Shown piece after piece: positions 17,695 to 26,189 of a DNA stretch of 64,000 nucleotides; positions within the stretch are counted from its first letter, which is position 1, and each line of letters begins with the position of its first letter. The DNA lies in NCBI RefSeq assembly GCF_036345915.1, contig NZ_CP107785.1, forward strand, positions 2,852,001 to 2,916,000, in the 5' to 3' direction. The notes beneath the pieces are model-generated. The model had not been told where the DNA came from. It ran no database searches and worked only from the letters and a program-made list of their open reading frames with translations. The DNA is from Nocardia sp. NBC_00565 (lineage in GTDB: Bacteria; Actinomycetota; Actinomycetes; Mycobacteriales; Mycobacteriaceae). Position numbers and translations under genes: made by a program.

Positions 17695-18557
17695 CCGCCG
17701 CCACCGCAGATCCGGTCGCGGCGGCGACCGCGAGCGAGATCGAACCGGCCACTGGGAAACGGCACTGGCGCATGCCGATCGCACCGATTCGCATCATCGC
17801 CCCGATCGTCGTATTCGTCCTGGTCATCGCGCTGTGGTCGATCGTGAGTCACTTTCTGCTGGCCGAAGAGTCGCGGTTCCTGCTGCCCGCACCCGAGGCC
17901 GTCGTCTCGCACGGTCTGCTGGATTCGGTGGCGCGCACTGAGATTCTGACCGCGCTGTGGTCGACGGTGCAGGTAGCGCTGGTCGGGCTCGGCATCGCCA
18001 TCGTGCTCGGCGTGGGGTTCGCGGTGCTCATGAGTCAGGCGCGGTGGGCCGAGTATTCGTTGTATCCGTATGCGGTGATCCTGCAGACCATTCCGATCCT
18101 CGCGGTGGTGCCGCTGTTCGGTTTCTGGTTCGGCTACGAATTCGGTAGTCGGGTGATCGTATGCGTGATGGTGGCGTTGTTCCCGATCATCACCAACACG
18201 CTGTTCGGCCTCAAATCGGTGGCCGCGGCCGAACACGATCTGTTCACCCTGCACGGCGCCAATCGCTGGCAGCGCCTGCGGAAACTGCAACTTCCCGCGG
18301 CGCTTCCGGCCATGATCTCCGGGTTCAAGATCTCCGGAGGGATGGCGGTGATCGGCTCGATCGTCGCCGACTTCTTCTTTCGCCAGGGCCAGCCCGGCAT
18401 CGGCCGCATGATCGACGTCTACCGCCAGCGCCTGGCCACCGAGGAGTTGCTCACGGCGCTGCTGCTGTCCTCGCTGGTGGGTCTGATCCTCTTCTGGTGC
18501 TTCGACTTCCTCGCCGGGCGCGTCGACCGCGCACATGGTGTCCGTCGCGGCAAGTAA
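17691..18557 (+). CDS. ABC transporter permease (locus A)
   Basis: 288 residues with about six membrane helices. The cytoplasmic EAA-like loop ATPase contact is visible in AEHDLFTLHGANRWQRLRKL, followed by QLPAALPAMISGFKISGG. Belongs to the SsuC/TauC-like permease group. It starts inside the stop of the ATPase gene (ATGA). A close paralogue with the same layout is encoded at 24571-25416. Confidence 0.93.
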   Translation: MTAATADPVAAATASEIEPATGKRHWRMPIAPIRIIAPIVVFVLVIALWSIVSHFLLAEESRFLLPAPEAVVSHGLLDSVARTEILTALWSTVQVALVGLGIAIVLGVGFAVLMSQARWAEYSLYPYAVILQTIPILAVVPLFGFWFGYEFGSRVIVCVMVALFPIITNTLFGLKSVAAAEHDLFTLHGANRWQRLRKLQLPAALPAMISGFKISGGMAVIGSIVADFFFRQGQPGIGRMIDVYRQRLATEELLTALLLSSLVGLILFWCFDFLAGRVDRAHGVRRGK

Positions 18558-18608
18558 CGCCGACTCGCTTCGCTCTGCTCCGAACCCGCTCGACCCCAAG
18601 GAAATCCC

Positions 18609-19736
18609 GTGAAGAAACGCCTCCTCGCCGCTGCCGCACTGTCCGGCACCGCACTGCTCACCGCCTGTAGCGGTGCCACCTCGACGCCCGCGCCGACCGG
18701 CAAGGGCGAACTCGCGGGCGTCTGCCCCTCGACCGTCGTGATCCAAACGGACTGGTACGCAACACCGGAACGCGCCGCCGCCTTCCAACTGGTCGGACCC
18801 GATGGCACCGTCGACGTCAAGAAGGGTGCCTACTCCGGCCCACTCGGCGATACCGGTGTCAACGTCGAAGTGCGCCTGGGCGGTCCGTTCCTCGGTGGGC
18901 AGCCGGTTCCGGCGCAGATGTATCAGGACCCCAGCATCACCCTCGGCATGATCCCGACCGACGAGGCACTGCAGGCGCGCGGAAAGTTCAATGTCACTGG
19001 CGTTTTCGCCGCTCTCGATATCAATCCGCAGATCGTGATGTGGGATCCCGCGAGCTATCACGTCGAGTCCTGGAACGACGTGGCCGCGACCGGGGCGCCC
19101 GTCGTGTACAGCGAGGGCAAGATCTACATGGACTACCTGATCGCCAAGGGCTACGTGCGGCCCGAACAGGCCGATGCCTCCTTCGACGGGACGCCGAGCC
19201 GGTTCGTCGCCGAGCGCGGCAAGGTGATGCAGCAGGGTTATGTCTCCAATGAGCCCTACCGCTGGGAACACGATGTCAAGGGCTGGCTCAAGCCGACGAA
19301 CTACCTGCTCGTGCACAAGGCGGGCTACGAGATCTACCCGCACCAATGGTCGGTCCGCAGTGACAAACTCGCCGAACTGAGTCCGTGCCTGACCAAGCTG
19401 GTCCCGAAACTGCAACAGGCCGAGGTCGATTACGTCACCAACCCGGAGCCGACGAATCAGGCACTGCTGCGCATCGCGCAGACCATTCCGGACGGTCCGC
19501 CGATCACCGCCGCGGGCAATGCGAACTCGGTCAAGGTTCAGCTCGCGGAGAAGATCGTCGGAAACGGAACCGATGACACCCTCGGCAATTTCGACACCGC
19601 CCGGGTCGCCCGCGTCATCACGGCCGTGACCGATACGCTGCGTGGTCGTGGTCAGCAGGTTCCCGACGGCGTCACCGCCGCCGACCTGGTTACCAACCAA
19701 TTCATCGACCCCGCAATCGGTTTGCGGGCCCAGTAG
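18609..19736 (+). CDS. ABC substrate-binding lipoprotein (locus A, NMT1/SsuA-like)
   Basis: 375 residues. Lipoprotein signal MKKRLLAAAALSG with lipobox LTAC at residue 20. The mature part is a type-2 periplasmic binding fold of the NMT1/ThiY-SsuA group; it shares long stretches with the locus B protein (PAQMYQDPSITLGMI vs TSQMYQDDSIMLGFV; MDYL; DGTPSRFVA vs DGTPANFVA; QQGYVSNEPY vs QQGFISAEPY). The pair therefore bind related ligands. Ligand identity is unknown; neighbouring ring-opening hydrolases suggest a nitrogen heterocycle. Confidence 0.92.
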   Translation: MKKRLLAAAALSGTALLTACSGATSTPAPTGKGELAGVCPSTVVIQTDWYATPERAAAFQLVGPDGTVDVKKGAYSGPLGDTGVNVEVRLGGPFLGGQPVPAQMYQDPSITLGMIPTDEALQARGKFNVTGVFAALDINPQIVMWDPASYHVESWNDVAATGAPVVYSEGKIYMDYLIAKGYVRPEQADASFDGTPSRFVAERGKVMQQGYVSNEPYRWEHDVKGWLKPTNYLLVHKAGYEIYPHQWSVRSDKLAELSPCLTKLVPKLQQAEVDYVTNPEPTNQALLRIAQTIPDGPPITAAGNANSVKVQLAEKIVGNGTDDTLGNFDTARVARVITAVTDTLRGRGQQVPDGVTAADLVTNQFIDPAIGLRAQ

Positions 19737-19747
19737 TCCGCTCAGGT

Positions 19748-19774
19748 CGCCTCGGGTACGGGGAGCCCGAGGCG
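19748..19774. terminator. Hairpin between convergent loci A and B
   Basis: A 9-bp perfect stem (CGCCTCGGG / CCCGAGGCG) with a 9-base loop lies in the 104-bp gap between two convergent operons. It has no U-tract, as is common in high-GC actinomycetes, and could serve both strands. Confidence 0.5.
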
Positions 19775-19840
19775 GGCGACGATCCAGGGGAACGACGAGG
19801 TGAACGCGGCCGAGGCGAATTGCCGATCCTTGCCGGGTGG

Positions 19841-21268
19841 TCAGGCCGGCCCTGCTGCCGTGGGCTGCGACCAATGCCGGTAGTGGTGGGTCTGTGACCG
19901 AAGGGCTGGGTGAAAGCCATTGACCGCCGCTACTCGGACCATTCGTTGGTGCAGTTCGCGAGTGGCCTGATCGGCGAGCGGATGGGTCGAGCGGCTACCG
20001 GCCCATGCGCAGTGCCCGCCGACGTACACCGCACGCAAGTTGCGTGTCGAGCAGGCCAAGACGTAGGTGGCGACCGGATCCCAGACTGGTCCAGTGTCGG
20101 GGTCGAACGGGTCGACGATGATGAAGTCCGCGTATTTTCCGACCTCCAGCGAGCCGATTCGGTCTGCTGCGCCGATGGCCGATGCCGCGCCGAGCGTGTG
20201 TAGTCGGAGCATCTGTGCCGGTGTCAGGATGGCTGCGTCGCTGTGCAGCGCGCGTTGGGTGTACAGGCCGGTGCGCATGTTTTCGAAGGGGTCGGACACG
20301 TCGGTGCACGATTGATCGTCCAGCCCGATCCCCACACGCATGCCGGTGGCCAAGATCCTTGGTATATCGGCGATACCGGATCCGAGGCGGCCGTTGGACA
20401 TCGGCTGCCACACCATGGCGCATCCGGTCTCGGCCGCGCGGTCGATCATTCGGTCGGTGGGATGGACGAAGTGGCCGAACGCGAAATCCGGGCCGAGGAC
20501 TCCGGCTTCGTCGTACCAGTCGAACTTGGCTTGCTGGATGTCGAGTTGTTCCGCGGTTTCGACGAAATGGGCTTGGTTGGTGACGCCGTGACGGTCCATC
20601 ATGGCGCGTTCACGCTCGGCGGTGGCAGGTGAGGTCGACCACTGTACGGATCCGTAGACCGAGCCCCCCAGGTAAAGATTCGGCGGCACAGTCGTTTTCG
20701 CGTAATCCATCACCGCACCGAAGACCCCGAGCGCTTCGTCTTCGGGCAGTTGCTCGTCGTCGAGCCGGACGCTGGCGACGAATCGGATGCCCGCGTCGCT
20801 GGTGGCGTCGATCTGGCGGGTGAGAAACTCGAGCGGCCGAACAGCGGCCGCTTTCATACTCGAGGAGGCGTAGTCGAACAGCGCCAGCACCCGGCTCTGG
20901 GTGAAGTTGTAGGCCGAGGTGATGCCATTGGCGAGAAAGTCGAACGACCCGGCTAGGGTGAGCCAGTACAGGTCCTCGGCGCCTGCGGCGAGCAGCATCT
21001 CGGTGTTGCGGGTGACCCACGGGTAGAGCGTGCTGTTCGCGGCGACACCGCGCATGCCACCGGTGTAGATATGGCTGTGCGCGGAGACGAAGCCGGGCGC
21101 GACCATGGCGCCCGCCACGTCGCGGACCTCACCACCCTCGGCAGGCGGATCTCCTTCTCCGACACCGGATATCCGGCCGTCGGCATCGACGGTCATCCAG
21201 CCGCGCAACCACTCGCGATCTCCCCCGACGGGCAGCAGCGTCGCATTCTTGATTGTCAGTACGGTCAT
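19841..21268 (-). CDS. ATZ/TRZ-type amidohydrolase (locus B)
   Basis: 475 residues, last gene of the locus B operon, start overlapping the creatininase stop by 4 bases. Aminohydrolase of the guanine deaminase/AtzB/TrzN group: GFVSAHSHIYTGGMRG contains the first His pair, NQAHFVETAEQLDIQQ and GHFVHPTDRMIDR the later His, and IGLDDQSCTDVSDPFENMR the catalytic Asp region. It should hydrolyse an amino- or other leaving group from a heterocycle. The C-terminal 25 residues (after RELHQR) look non-conserved. Confidence 0.85.
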   Translation of the reverse strand: MTVLTIKNATLLPVGGDREWLRGWMTVDADGRISGVGEGDPPAEGGEVRDVAGAMVAPGFVSAHSHIYTGGMRGVAANSTLYPWVTRNTEMLLAAGAEDLYWLTLAGSFDFLANGITSAYNFTQSRVLALFDYASSSMKAAAVRPLEFLTRQIDATSDAGIRFVASVRLDDEQLPEDEALGVFGAVMDYAKTTVPPNLYLGGSVYGSVQWSTSPATAERERAMMDRHGVTNQAHFVETAEQLDIQQAKFDWYDEAGVLGPDFAFGHFVHPTDRMIDRAAETGCAMVWQPMSNGRLGSGIADIPRILATGMRVGIGLDDQSCTDVSDPFENMRTGLYTQRALHSDAAILTPAQMLRLHTLGAASAIGAADRIGSLEVGKYADFIIVDPFDPDTGPVWDPVATYVLACSTRNLRAVYVGGHCAWAGSRSTHPLADQATRELHQRMVRVAAVNGFHPALRSQTHHYRHWSQPTAAGPA

Positions 21269-22044
21269 CCGACGCGTCCGGGATCGAAGGTGCTGACCTC
21301 AGGGATGGCCTGCACCAGGGAATCGACTGTGCCCTCGAATAGTTCGGCGCCGAACGCGGCATCCGCACCGGTCGGATCGCCGATCACGCCGGACTCGGCG
21401 AAATCGTCGGCGAGCCAACCGAATCGGACCGGTTTACCGAATCCGACGTGCTTATGGCCCGCGATCGATTGCGGTACGGCGGCTTTCGCCTTGGTCATAT
21501 CGACGAGATCGGGGCGCAGGTGCAGCATCATCGACGTCTCGGCCCATCCGGCGTGGATGCCGAAACCCTCCTCGGTCGGCCCCGGCCGGGCAGGCGATGC
21601 GTAGAGGAAGGTCTGCAGGTCGAATCGGCGGCGTAATTCACGTAGCGCCACCTCGAGCAGGGCCGAGTTGCCGCCGTGGCAATTGACGAACAACACCCGC
21701 CGCGCCGGAGTCGCGGCGATGCTGCGACCCAGGTCGACCACGACGCGCATCATCGTCTCCGCCTGCAACCACATCGCGCCGGGAAGATTGGCATGCTCGT
21801 CGGACTTGGTGTAGCCCAATGCGGGCAGCAACCATACATCGTTGCCCTCCGCGGCGGCGCGATCGACCGCAGCGCCGGAAACGGCCTCGGCCATCACCAG
21901 ATCGGTGCGCAGCGGCAGATGTGGGCCGTGTGGTTCGATCGCTCCGGTGGGCAGCACGAGCACGGAGTCGCGGCTCAGCGCCTCGGGGACTTCGGCCGTG
22001 GTCAGATCGGCGAAGTGCCGGGTGGATGTCGTCACCGCTGCCAC
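21265..22044 (-). CDS. Creatininase-family amidohydrolase
   Basis: 259 residues. Family hallmarks: PTGAIEPHGPHLPLRTDLVM supplies Glu, His and Asp metal ligands; GYTKSDEHANLPGAMWL; FVNCHGGNSALLEVALRELR; and HAGWAETSMMLHLRPDLVD with the second Glu. Members open cyclic amides such as creatinine, or act in 3-dehydro or FAPy-type ring hydrolysis. Start overlaps the upstream oxidase gene by 13 bases. It sits with two deaminase-like enzymes, so it may open the lactam ring of the same imported compound. Confidence 0.9.
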   Translation of the reverse strand: MAAVTTSTRHFADLTTAEVPEALSRDSVLVLPTGAIEPHGPHLPLRTDLVMAEAVSGAAVDRAAAEGNDVWLLPALGYTKSDEHANLPGAMWLQAETMMRVVVDLGRSIAATPARRVLFVNCHGGNSALLEVALRELRRRFDLQTFLYASPARPGPTEEGFGIHAGWAETSMMLHLRPDLVDMTKAKAAVPQSIAGHKHVGFGKPVRFGWLADDFAESGVIGDPTGADAAFGAELFEGTVDSLVQAIPEVSTFDPGRVG

Positions 22045-23360
22045 CTTCCTGGATTGAGCAGACCCTTCGGATCGGTGCTGCGCGCCAGCGCCCGGACCCG
22101 ATCGGCGTCGAGATCGACATAGGAATGGTGCGGCGAATGGACACCGACGCCGAGCGCCTCCAGCGCGGGCACCCCCGCGAATACCTGTTCGGGATCGCGG
22201 TAGACGCCGTTGATCATCCCGAACATGGTCTGATACCCGACTTCCAAGTGCAGCATCCCGCCGTCATAGACGTCCTCCACCTCCCGCAGCCGGGTGACGA
22301 GCGCGTCGCCTTGGCATTCCATGTGAAAGTAGGTGTCCGGCACGGCTTTCTGCAGCCACCAGGTCGGGTGGTTGTAAGAGAGGGTGCTCAACCGCATCGT
22401 CTGCGCCAGCCCCTCGCGCACCGCCTCGATCCGGCCGCCACCGTCCTCCAGCACCGCAACCGTCTCCTCGAGCGCCGCGGCGTCGACGATGCCGCGGACA
22501 CTGGCCCTGCCGCGCACCAACGCGGGGTCCGACGGCAGTGCGTCGACGATCGTCGCACCATCGGCGGACAACAGCCGCGGATTCGGTTCGATGGACGCGG
22601 CGCGCATGGCGGCCGGGAAGGCCTCGTGATGGGACCCGAAGCTGGCGTACACGCACTTCCAGTCTTGTAGTGGTTCCAGCCGGACCGTGGCCGAAACGAT
22701 GATCCCTGCCACCCCGTAGGTATGCACCATCGGTTGTGCCGCAGCACCTTCCAGGTGGAGCAGTTCGGCATCCTCGTGGCCGTAGACGACATCGACGGAT
22801 TCCACGAAACCCATGTGGTTGCGACCGTGCACGATGGTGCCCGTGCCGGCGGATCCACCGGCCAGAAATCCGCCGAGGGTGGATTGCGCGGTTGACGGGT
22901 ACATCCAGAGCTGCCGTCCGGCATCCCACGCGGCCTGCTCCAGGTTGATCATCCTGGCGCCCGCCTCCGCGGTGATGGTGGTGTCGGTGAGTTCCCGGAT
23001 ACCGGCTAGCGAGGTCATGTCCATGACAAGGCCGCCGAAGCGGGGCACCACCTGGCCGTAATTGCCGGTGCCCTTGCCGCGCGCGGTGATCGGTACGCCG
23101 CGACGCACCGCAGCCCGCACAATCGCCGGGACCTGTTGGGCCGTCTTCGGATAACACACCGCGTCCGGCCGCCCGAGGGGTTGCTGGGCCGACAGGATCG
23201 GGCTCATCCCCGACCCGTCACGGGACGCGCGGTCCAGGGCGCGGTCGAGGGTGCTCACGCCGCGCGGGCCGAGCAGCGCGAGCAGGTCATCGACCAGGCC
23301 GTCGAGTTGCTCGGGGCCGAAGTCGGGACGATCACCGGCCTTGATCATGGCGGCGGTCAC
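22032..23360 (-). CDS. FAD-linked oxidase (VAO/PCMH family)
   Basis: 442 residues from GTG overlapping the stop of the binding-protein gene (GTGA). The PCMH-type FAD-binding domain spans about residues 30-240: VCYPKTAQQVPAIVRAAVRR, ITARGKGTGNYGQVVPRFGG, DTTITAEAGARMINLEQAAW, PSTAQSTLGGFLAGGSAGTG. The C-terminal half is the substrate-binding cap ending DPKGLLNPGRWQR. It oxidises a C-O or C-N bond with FAD; no His of the common 8-alpha-linkage motif is obvious. It is the only redox enzyme in the operon. Confidence 0.87.
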   Translation of the reverse strand: MTAAMIKAGDRPDFGPEQLDGLVDDLLALLGPRGVSTLDRALDRASRDGSGMSPILSAQQPLGRPDAVCYPKTAQQVPAIVRAAVRRGVPITARGKGTGNYGQVVPRFGGLVMDMTSLAGIRELTDTTITAEAGARMINLEQAAWDAGRQLWMYPSTAQSTLGGFLAGGSAGTGTIVHGRNHMGFVESVDVVYGHEDAELLHLEGAAAQPMVHTYGVAGIIVSATVRLEPLQDWKCVYASFGSHHEAFPAAMRAASIEPNPRLLSADGATIVDALPSDPALVRGRASVRGIVDAAALEETVAVLEDGGGRIEAVREGLAQTMRLSTLSYNHPTWWLQKAVPDTYFHMECQGDALVTRLREVEDVYDGGMLHLEVGYQTMFGMINGVYRDPEQVFAGVPALEALGVGVHSPHHSYVDLDADRVRALARSTDPKGLLNPGRWQR

Positions 23361-24535
23361 GACGCGAATCCGATCTTGGGATCGATGAATCGGTCCGTCG
23401 CGATCTGTTCGGTCGTCAGTCCTTGGGGGACCGAGACTTTCTGCTCGGTGTAGATCGGCCGGGTGATGTCGATGACCCGCTGGACTCGCGCGGTGTCGAA
23501 ATCGCCGACCGTGGCATTGCCGCCGTTGCCGACCACACCGGCCTCGCGCATCCGCTTCGTCGCATAGGCTGCGTTGCCCGCGTCGTATACCCAGCCTGTG
23601 TCGTACTTGTCGACTGCCTGCACGATCAGATCGTTGGCCGTGGCTGGATCGGCGAAATAGTCGAGCTGGGCTTGCTGCATCACCGGAACGAGGCGTTGCA
23701 GGCACGCCGAATCGGCCTCCAGCTGCCCCGACCGGACCGCGAGCGCGGACTTGTACACGGGGAATCCGGCGTCGTGCAGCAACTGGTAGGCCACCGGCTT
23801 GTGCCATTGGGCGATCTTCTGCTCGTAGAGGTAAGGCTCGGCGCTGATGAACCCCTGTTGCGCCTTGGCGCCGCCGGCAGCGACGAAGTTGGCCGGTGTG
23901 CCGTCGTAGCTGCCGTCCACCTGACTCTTGTCGAGAATGCCCGCACCGGTCAGGTAGTCCATGTAGGCCGCGCCCTGGAAATACAACACGGTCGCCTTGG
24001 CGGCCTTCAGGTCGCTGATGGAGTGCACATTCGGATAGGTCGCCGGATCCCACATGATCATCTGCGGGTTGATCTCCAGCGGAGCGAAGACGCCGGTGGT
24101 CGGGTTGGTGGCCGCGGACTGGACGGACTGGTCGGTGTCGACGAAGCCGAGCATGATCGAGTCATCCTGATACATCTGCGATGTCACGGTCTGGAATCCG
24201 ATCGCTGGACCGCCGGCGCGGATCTCCAGGTCCACCCCGGTGTACTCGCCGTGGGCGAATAGCGGACCGGTGACCTTCTTGCCCGCGGCGTCGATCGCCG
24301 GGTTCGGACCCAATAGTTGATAGAGGCCGCCATGTTCGGCTTCCGGGTTCCAATCGCTCTGCACCACGATCTTCGTCGGGCAGACCTGCTTCAGGTCGAT
24401 CGATCCGATCGGGCCGCTGTAACCGGAAGTCGCTGTTGTGCTGTCGGTTTGGGCACAGCCGGTCAGAGCGGCGAGGCCGACGACGGTCGCGCAGACGGTC
24501 GCGCGGACCGAACGTGGCAAGCGGGGTGTTCTCAT
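23357..24535 (-). CDS. ABC substrate-binding lipoprotein (locus B)
   Basis: 392 residues; ATG preceded by GGGAG. Lipobox LTGC at residue 27. NMT1/SsuA-like binding protein paralogous to the locus A lipoprotein over its whole length, including the ending ATDRFIDPKIGF (locus A: VTNQFIDPAIGL). The gene order here is amidohydrolase-ATPase-permease-lipoprotein, as in locus A, so the two loci come from one ancestral cassette. Confidence 0.92.
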   Translation of the reverse strand: MRTPRLPRSVRATVCATVVGLAALTGCAQTDSTTATSGYSGPIGSIDLKQVCPTKIVVQSDWNPEAEHGGLYQLLGPNPAIDAAGKKVTGPLFAHGEYTGVDLEIRAGGPAIGFQTVTSQMYQDDSIMLGFVDTDQSVQSAATNPTTGVFAPLEINPQMIMWDPATYPNVHSISDLKAAKATVLYFQGAAYMDYLTGAGILDKSQVDGSYDGTPANFVAAGGAKAQQGFISAEPYLYEQKIAQWHKPVAYQLLHDAGFPVYKSALAVRSGQLEADSACLQRLVPVMQQAQLDYFADPATANDLIVQAVDKYDTGWVYDAGNAAYATKRMREAGVVGNGGNATVGDFDTARVQRVIDITRPIYTEQKVSVPQGLTTEQIATDRFIDPKIGFAS

Positions 24536-24570
24536 GTTTTCTCCCAAGGGGGCGCGGCGGCGGGGGGATA

Positions 24571-25416
24571 TCAGTTGCGGGCGGAGTCGTACCAAGCGCC
24601 GACGAGGCGGCGAGACAGCCAGCTGAAGAACGCGAAAACCACGACACCGAGGCCGGAGGCCAGCAGGATCGAGGCGAACAATTCGGGCGATTGCAGCCGC
24701 GACCGGTAGTTGTCGATCAGGATGCCGATGCCGGGGTCGCCCTGCTTGAAGAAGAAGTCGCCGACGATCGCGCCGACCACCGCGAGCCCGGCCGAGATCC
24801 GGATACCGGCGAAGATGGCGGGCATCGCGGCCGGGAACTCGAGCTTGCGTAGCACCGTGATCCGGCCGGTGGCACGCAACGCGAATAGTTCCCGCAGGCC
24901 CTTGTCCACCGATTTCAGGCCGAACAGCGTGTTCGACACCACCGGGAACAGGGCGATCAGCACGCAGACGAACACCCGCGCGGTGAATCCGAAACCGAAC
25001 CAGAAACCGATCAGCGGAACCAATGCCAGGATCGGAATACACTGCAGCACAACCGCATACGGAAACAGAGCAATCTCCGCCCAACCAGCCTGCGCCATCA
25101 GCACCGCCCAGACGATCCCGAGGAGCACGGCGATCACCAGACCGGTGAACGCCACGGTCGCGGTCCGCCGCAACGCCTCCCACATATCCGGCGCCGCCGG
25201 ACCGAGCAGTCCCTCGGTCACCACTTCGTGCGGCGGCGGCATCAGAAACCGGCGCGACGGCGCGAGCACCGTGTAGGTCACCAGGTACCAGGCGCCGATC
25301 ACCATGGCCAGGATCGCGAGCGGAGCAAGGACCGTACGCAGTTTGAACGTGCGCGCCGCAGCGGTGGCCACAACTGATTCGGATACCGTTGCGGCAGTAG
25401 GTATTTTGATGATCAT
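24571..25416 (-). CDS. ABC transporter permease (locus B)
   Basis: 281 residues, about six membrane helices; the EAA-like contact loop is KGLRELFALRATGRITVLRK, followed by LEFPAAMPAIFAGIRISAGL and the family segment VGDFFFKQGDPGIGILID (locus A: VADFFFRQGQPGIGRMID). Start overlaps the ATPase stop by 4 bases. Confidence 0.93.
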   Translation of the reverse strand: MIIKIPTAATVSESVVATAAARTFKLRTVLAPLAILAMVIGAWYLVTYTVLAPSRRFLMPPPHEVVTEGLLGPAAPDMWEALRRTATVAFTGLVIAVLLGIVWAVLMAQAGWAEIALFPYAVVLQCIPILALVPLIGFWFGFGFTARVFVCVLIALFPVVSNTLFGLKSVDKGLRELFALRATGRITVLRKLEFPAAMPAIFAGIRISAGLAVVGAIVGDFFFKQGDPGIGILIDNYRSRLQSPELFASILLASGLGVVVFAFFSWLSRRLVGAWYDSARN

Positions 25417-26189
25417 GTGTGACTTCCTCGCAGCGCCTGCGAGACTCGGCTCGCGAGTGCGGTGAACTCGGGGGTGAAGCGGATATCCGGTCGGCGCGGG
25501 AAGTCGAACGGAATGTCGATCTCCTCGACGATGCGGCCCGGCCTGCCCGACATCACCGCGACGCGGGTCGAGAGGTACACGGCCTCGGTCACCGAATGCG
25601 TGATGAACAGGCCCGCGAAGCGGCGGTCGTCGAACAGTTCGGTGATCTCGTCGCCGAGCCGCTGCCGCGTGATCTCATCCAGTGCGCCGAAAGGTTCGTC
25701 GAACAAGAACAACTCGGGATCGACGGTGAGCGAACGAGCCAGCGACACCCGCATCCGCATACCGCCGGAGAGCATGCGCGGCAGGTGATCGGCGAACCCC
25801 GCGAGACCGACCAACTCGATGGCATCGTCGGCACGGCGATAGCGCTCGGCCTTGGCCATGTGATCGAGTTCGGCCAGTAGTGCAACATTGTCGCGCACCG
25901 AGCGCCATGGCAGCAGGGTGGCGTCCTGGAACACATAGCCGATCCGATTCGCGCCGACCTGGGTGTAACCCCCGGTTGCGCACTCCAGGCCGGAGGCGAT
26001 TCGAAGCAGTGTCGACTTCCCGCATCCAGAGGGCCCGACGACGCTGACGAATTCACCGGCCCGGACTGTCAGATCGACGCCCGAGAGCGCGACCGTGCCA
26101 TTGGGATAGGTGAGTTCGGTCGACTCGAATCCGAGCACCTGACTGCCGGGGCGGGGCGGGGCGGTGCTCATGGTTGGCATGCTGGACAT
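25413..26189 (-). CDS. ABC transporter ATP-binding protein (locus B)
   Basis: 258 residues. Walker A GPSGCGKST, signature LSGGMRMR, Walker B LFLFDEPFGALDE and H-loop FITHSVTEAVY. Nearly the same motif set as the locus A ATPase. Its start shares one base with the stop of the amidohydrolase gene upstream, so translation is coupled. Confidence 0.95.
   Translation of the reverse strand: MSSMPTMSTAPPRPGSQVLGFESTELTYPNGTVALSGVDLTVRAGEFVSVVGPSGCGKSTLLRIASGLECATGGYTQVGANRIGYVFQDATLLPWRSVRDNVALLAELDHMAKAERYRRADDAIELVGLAGFADHLPRMLSGGMRMRVSLARSLTVDPELFLFDEPFGALDEITRQRLGDEITELFDDRRFAGLFITHSVTEAVYLSTRVAVMSGRPGRIVEEIDIPFDFPRRPDIRFTPEFTALASRVSQALRGSHT

Noticed and set aside
17157..19874. 905-codon open frame on the minus strand across the locus A transporter genes
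   Set aside because: It is antisense to three clear ABC transporter genes with intact motifs; its translation is low-complexity and lacks any domain. High-GC antisense shadow.
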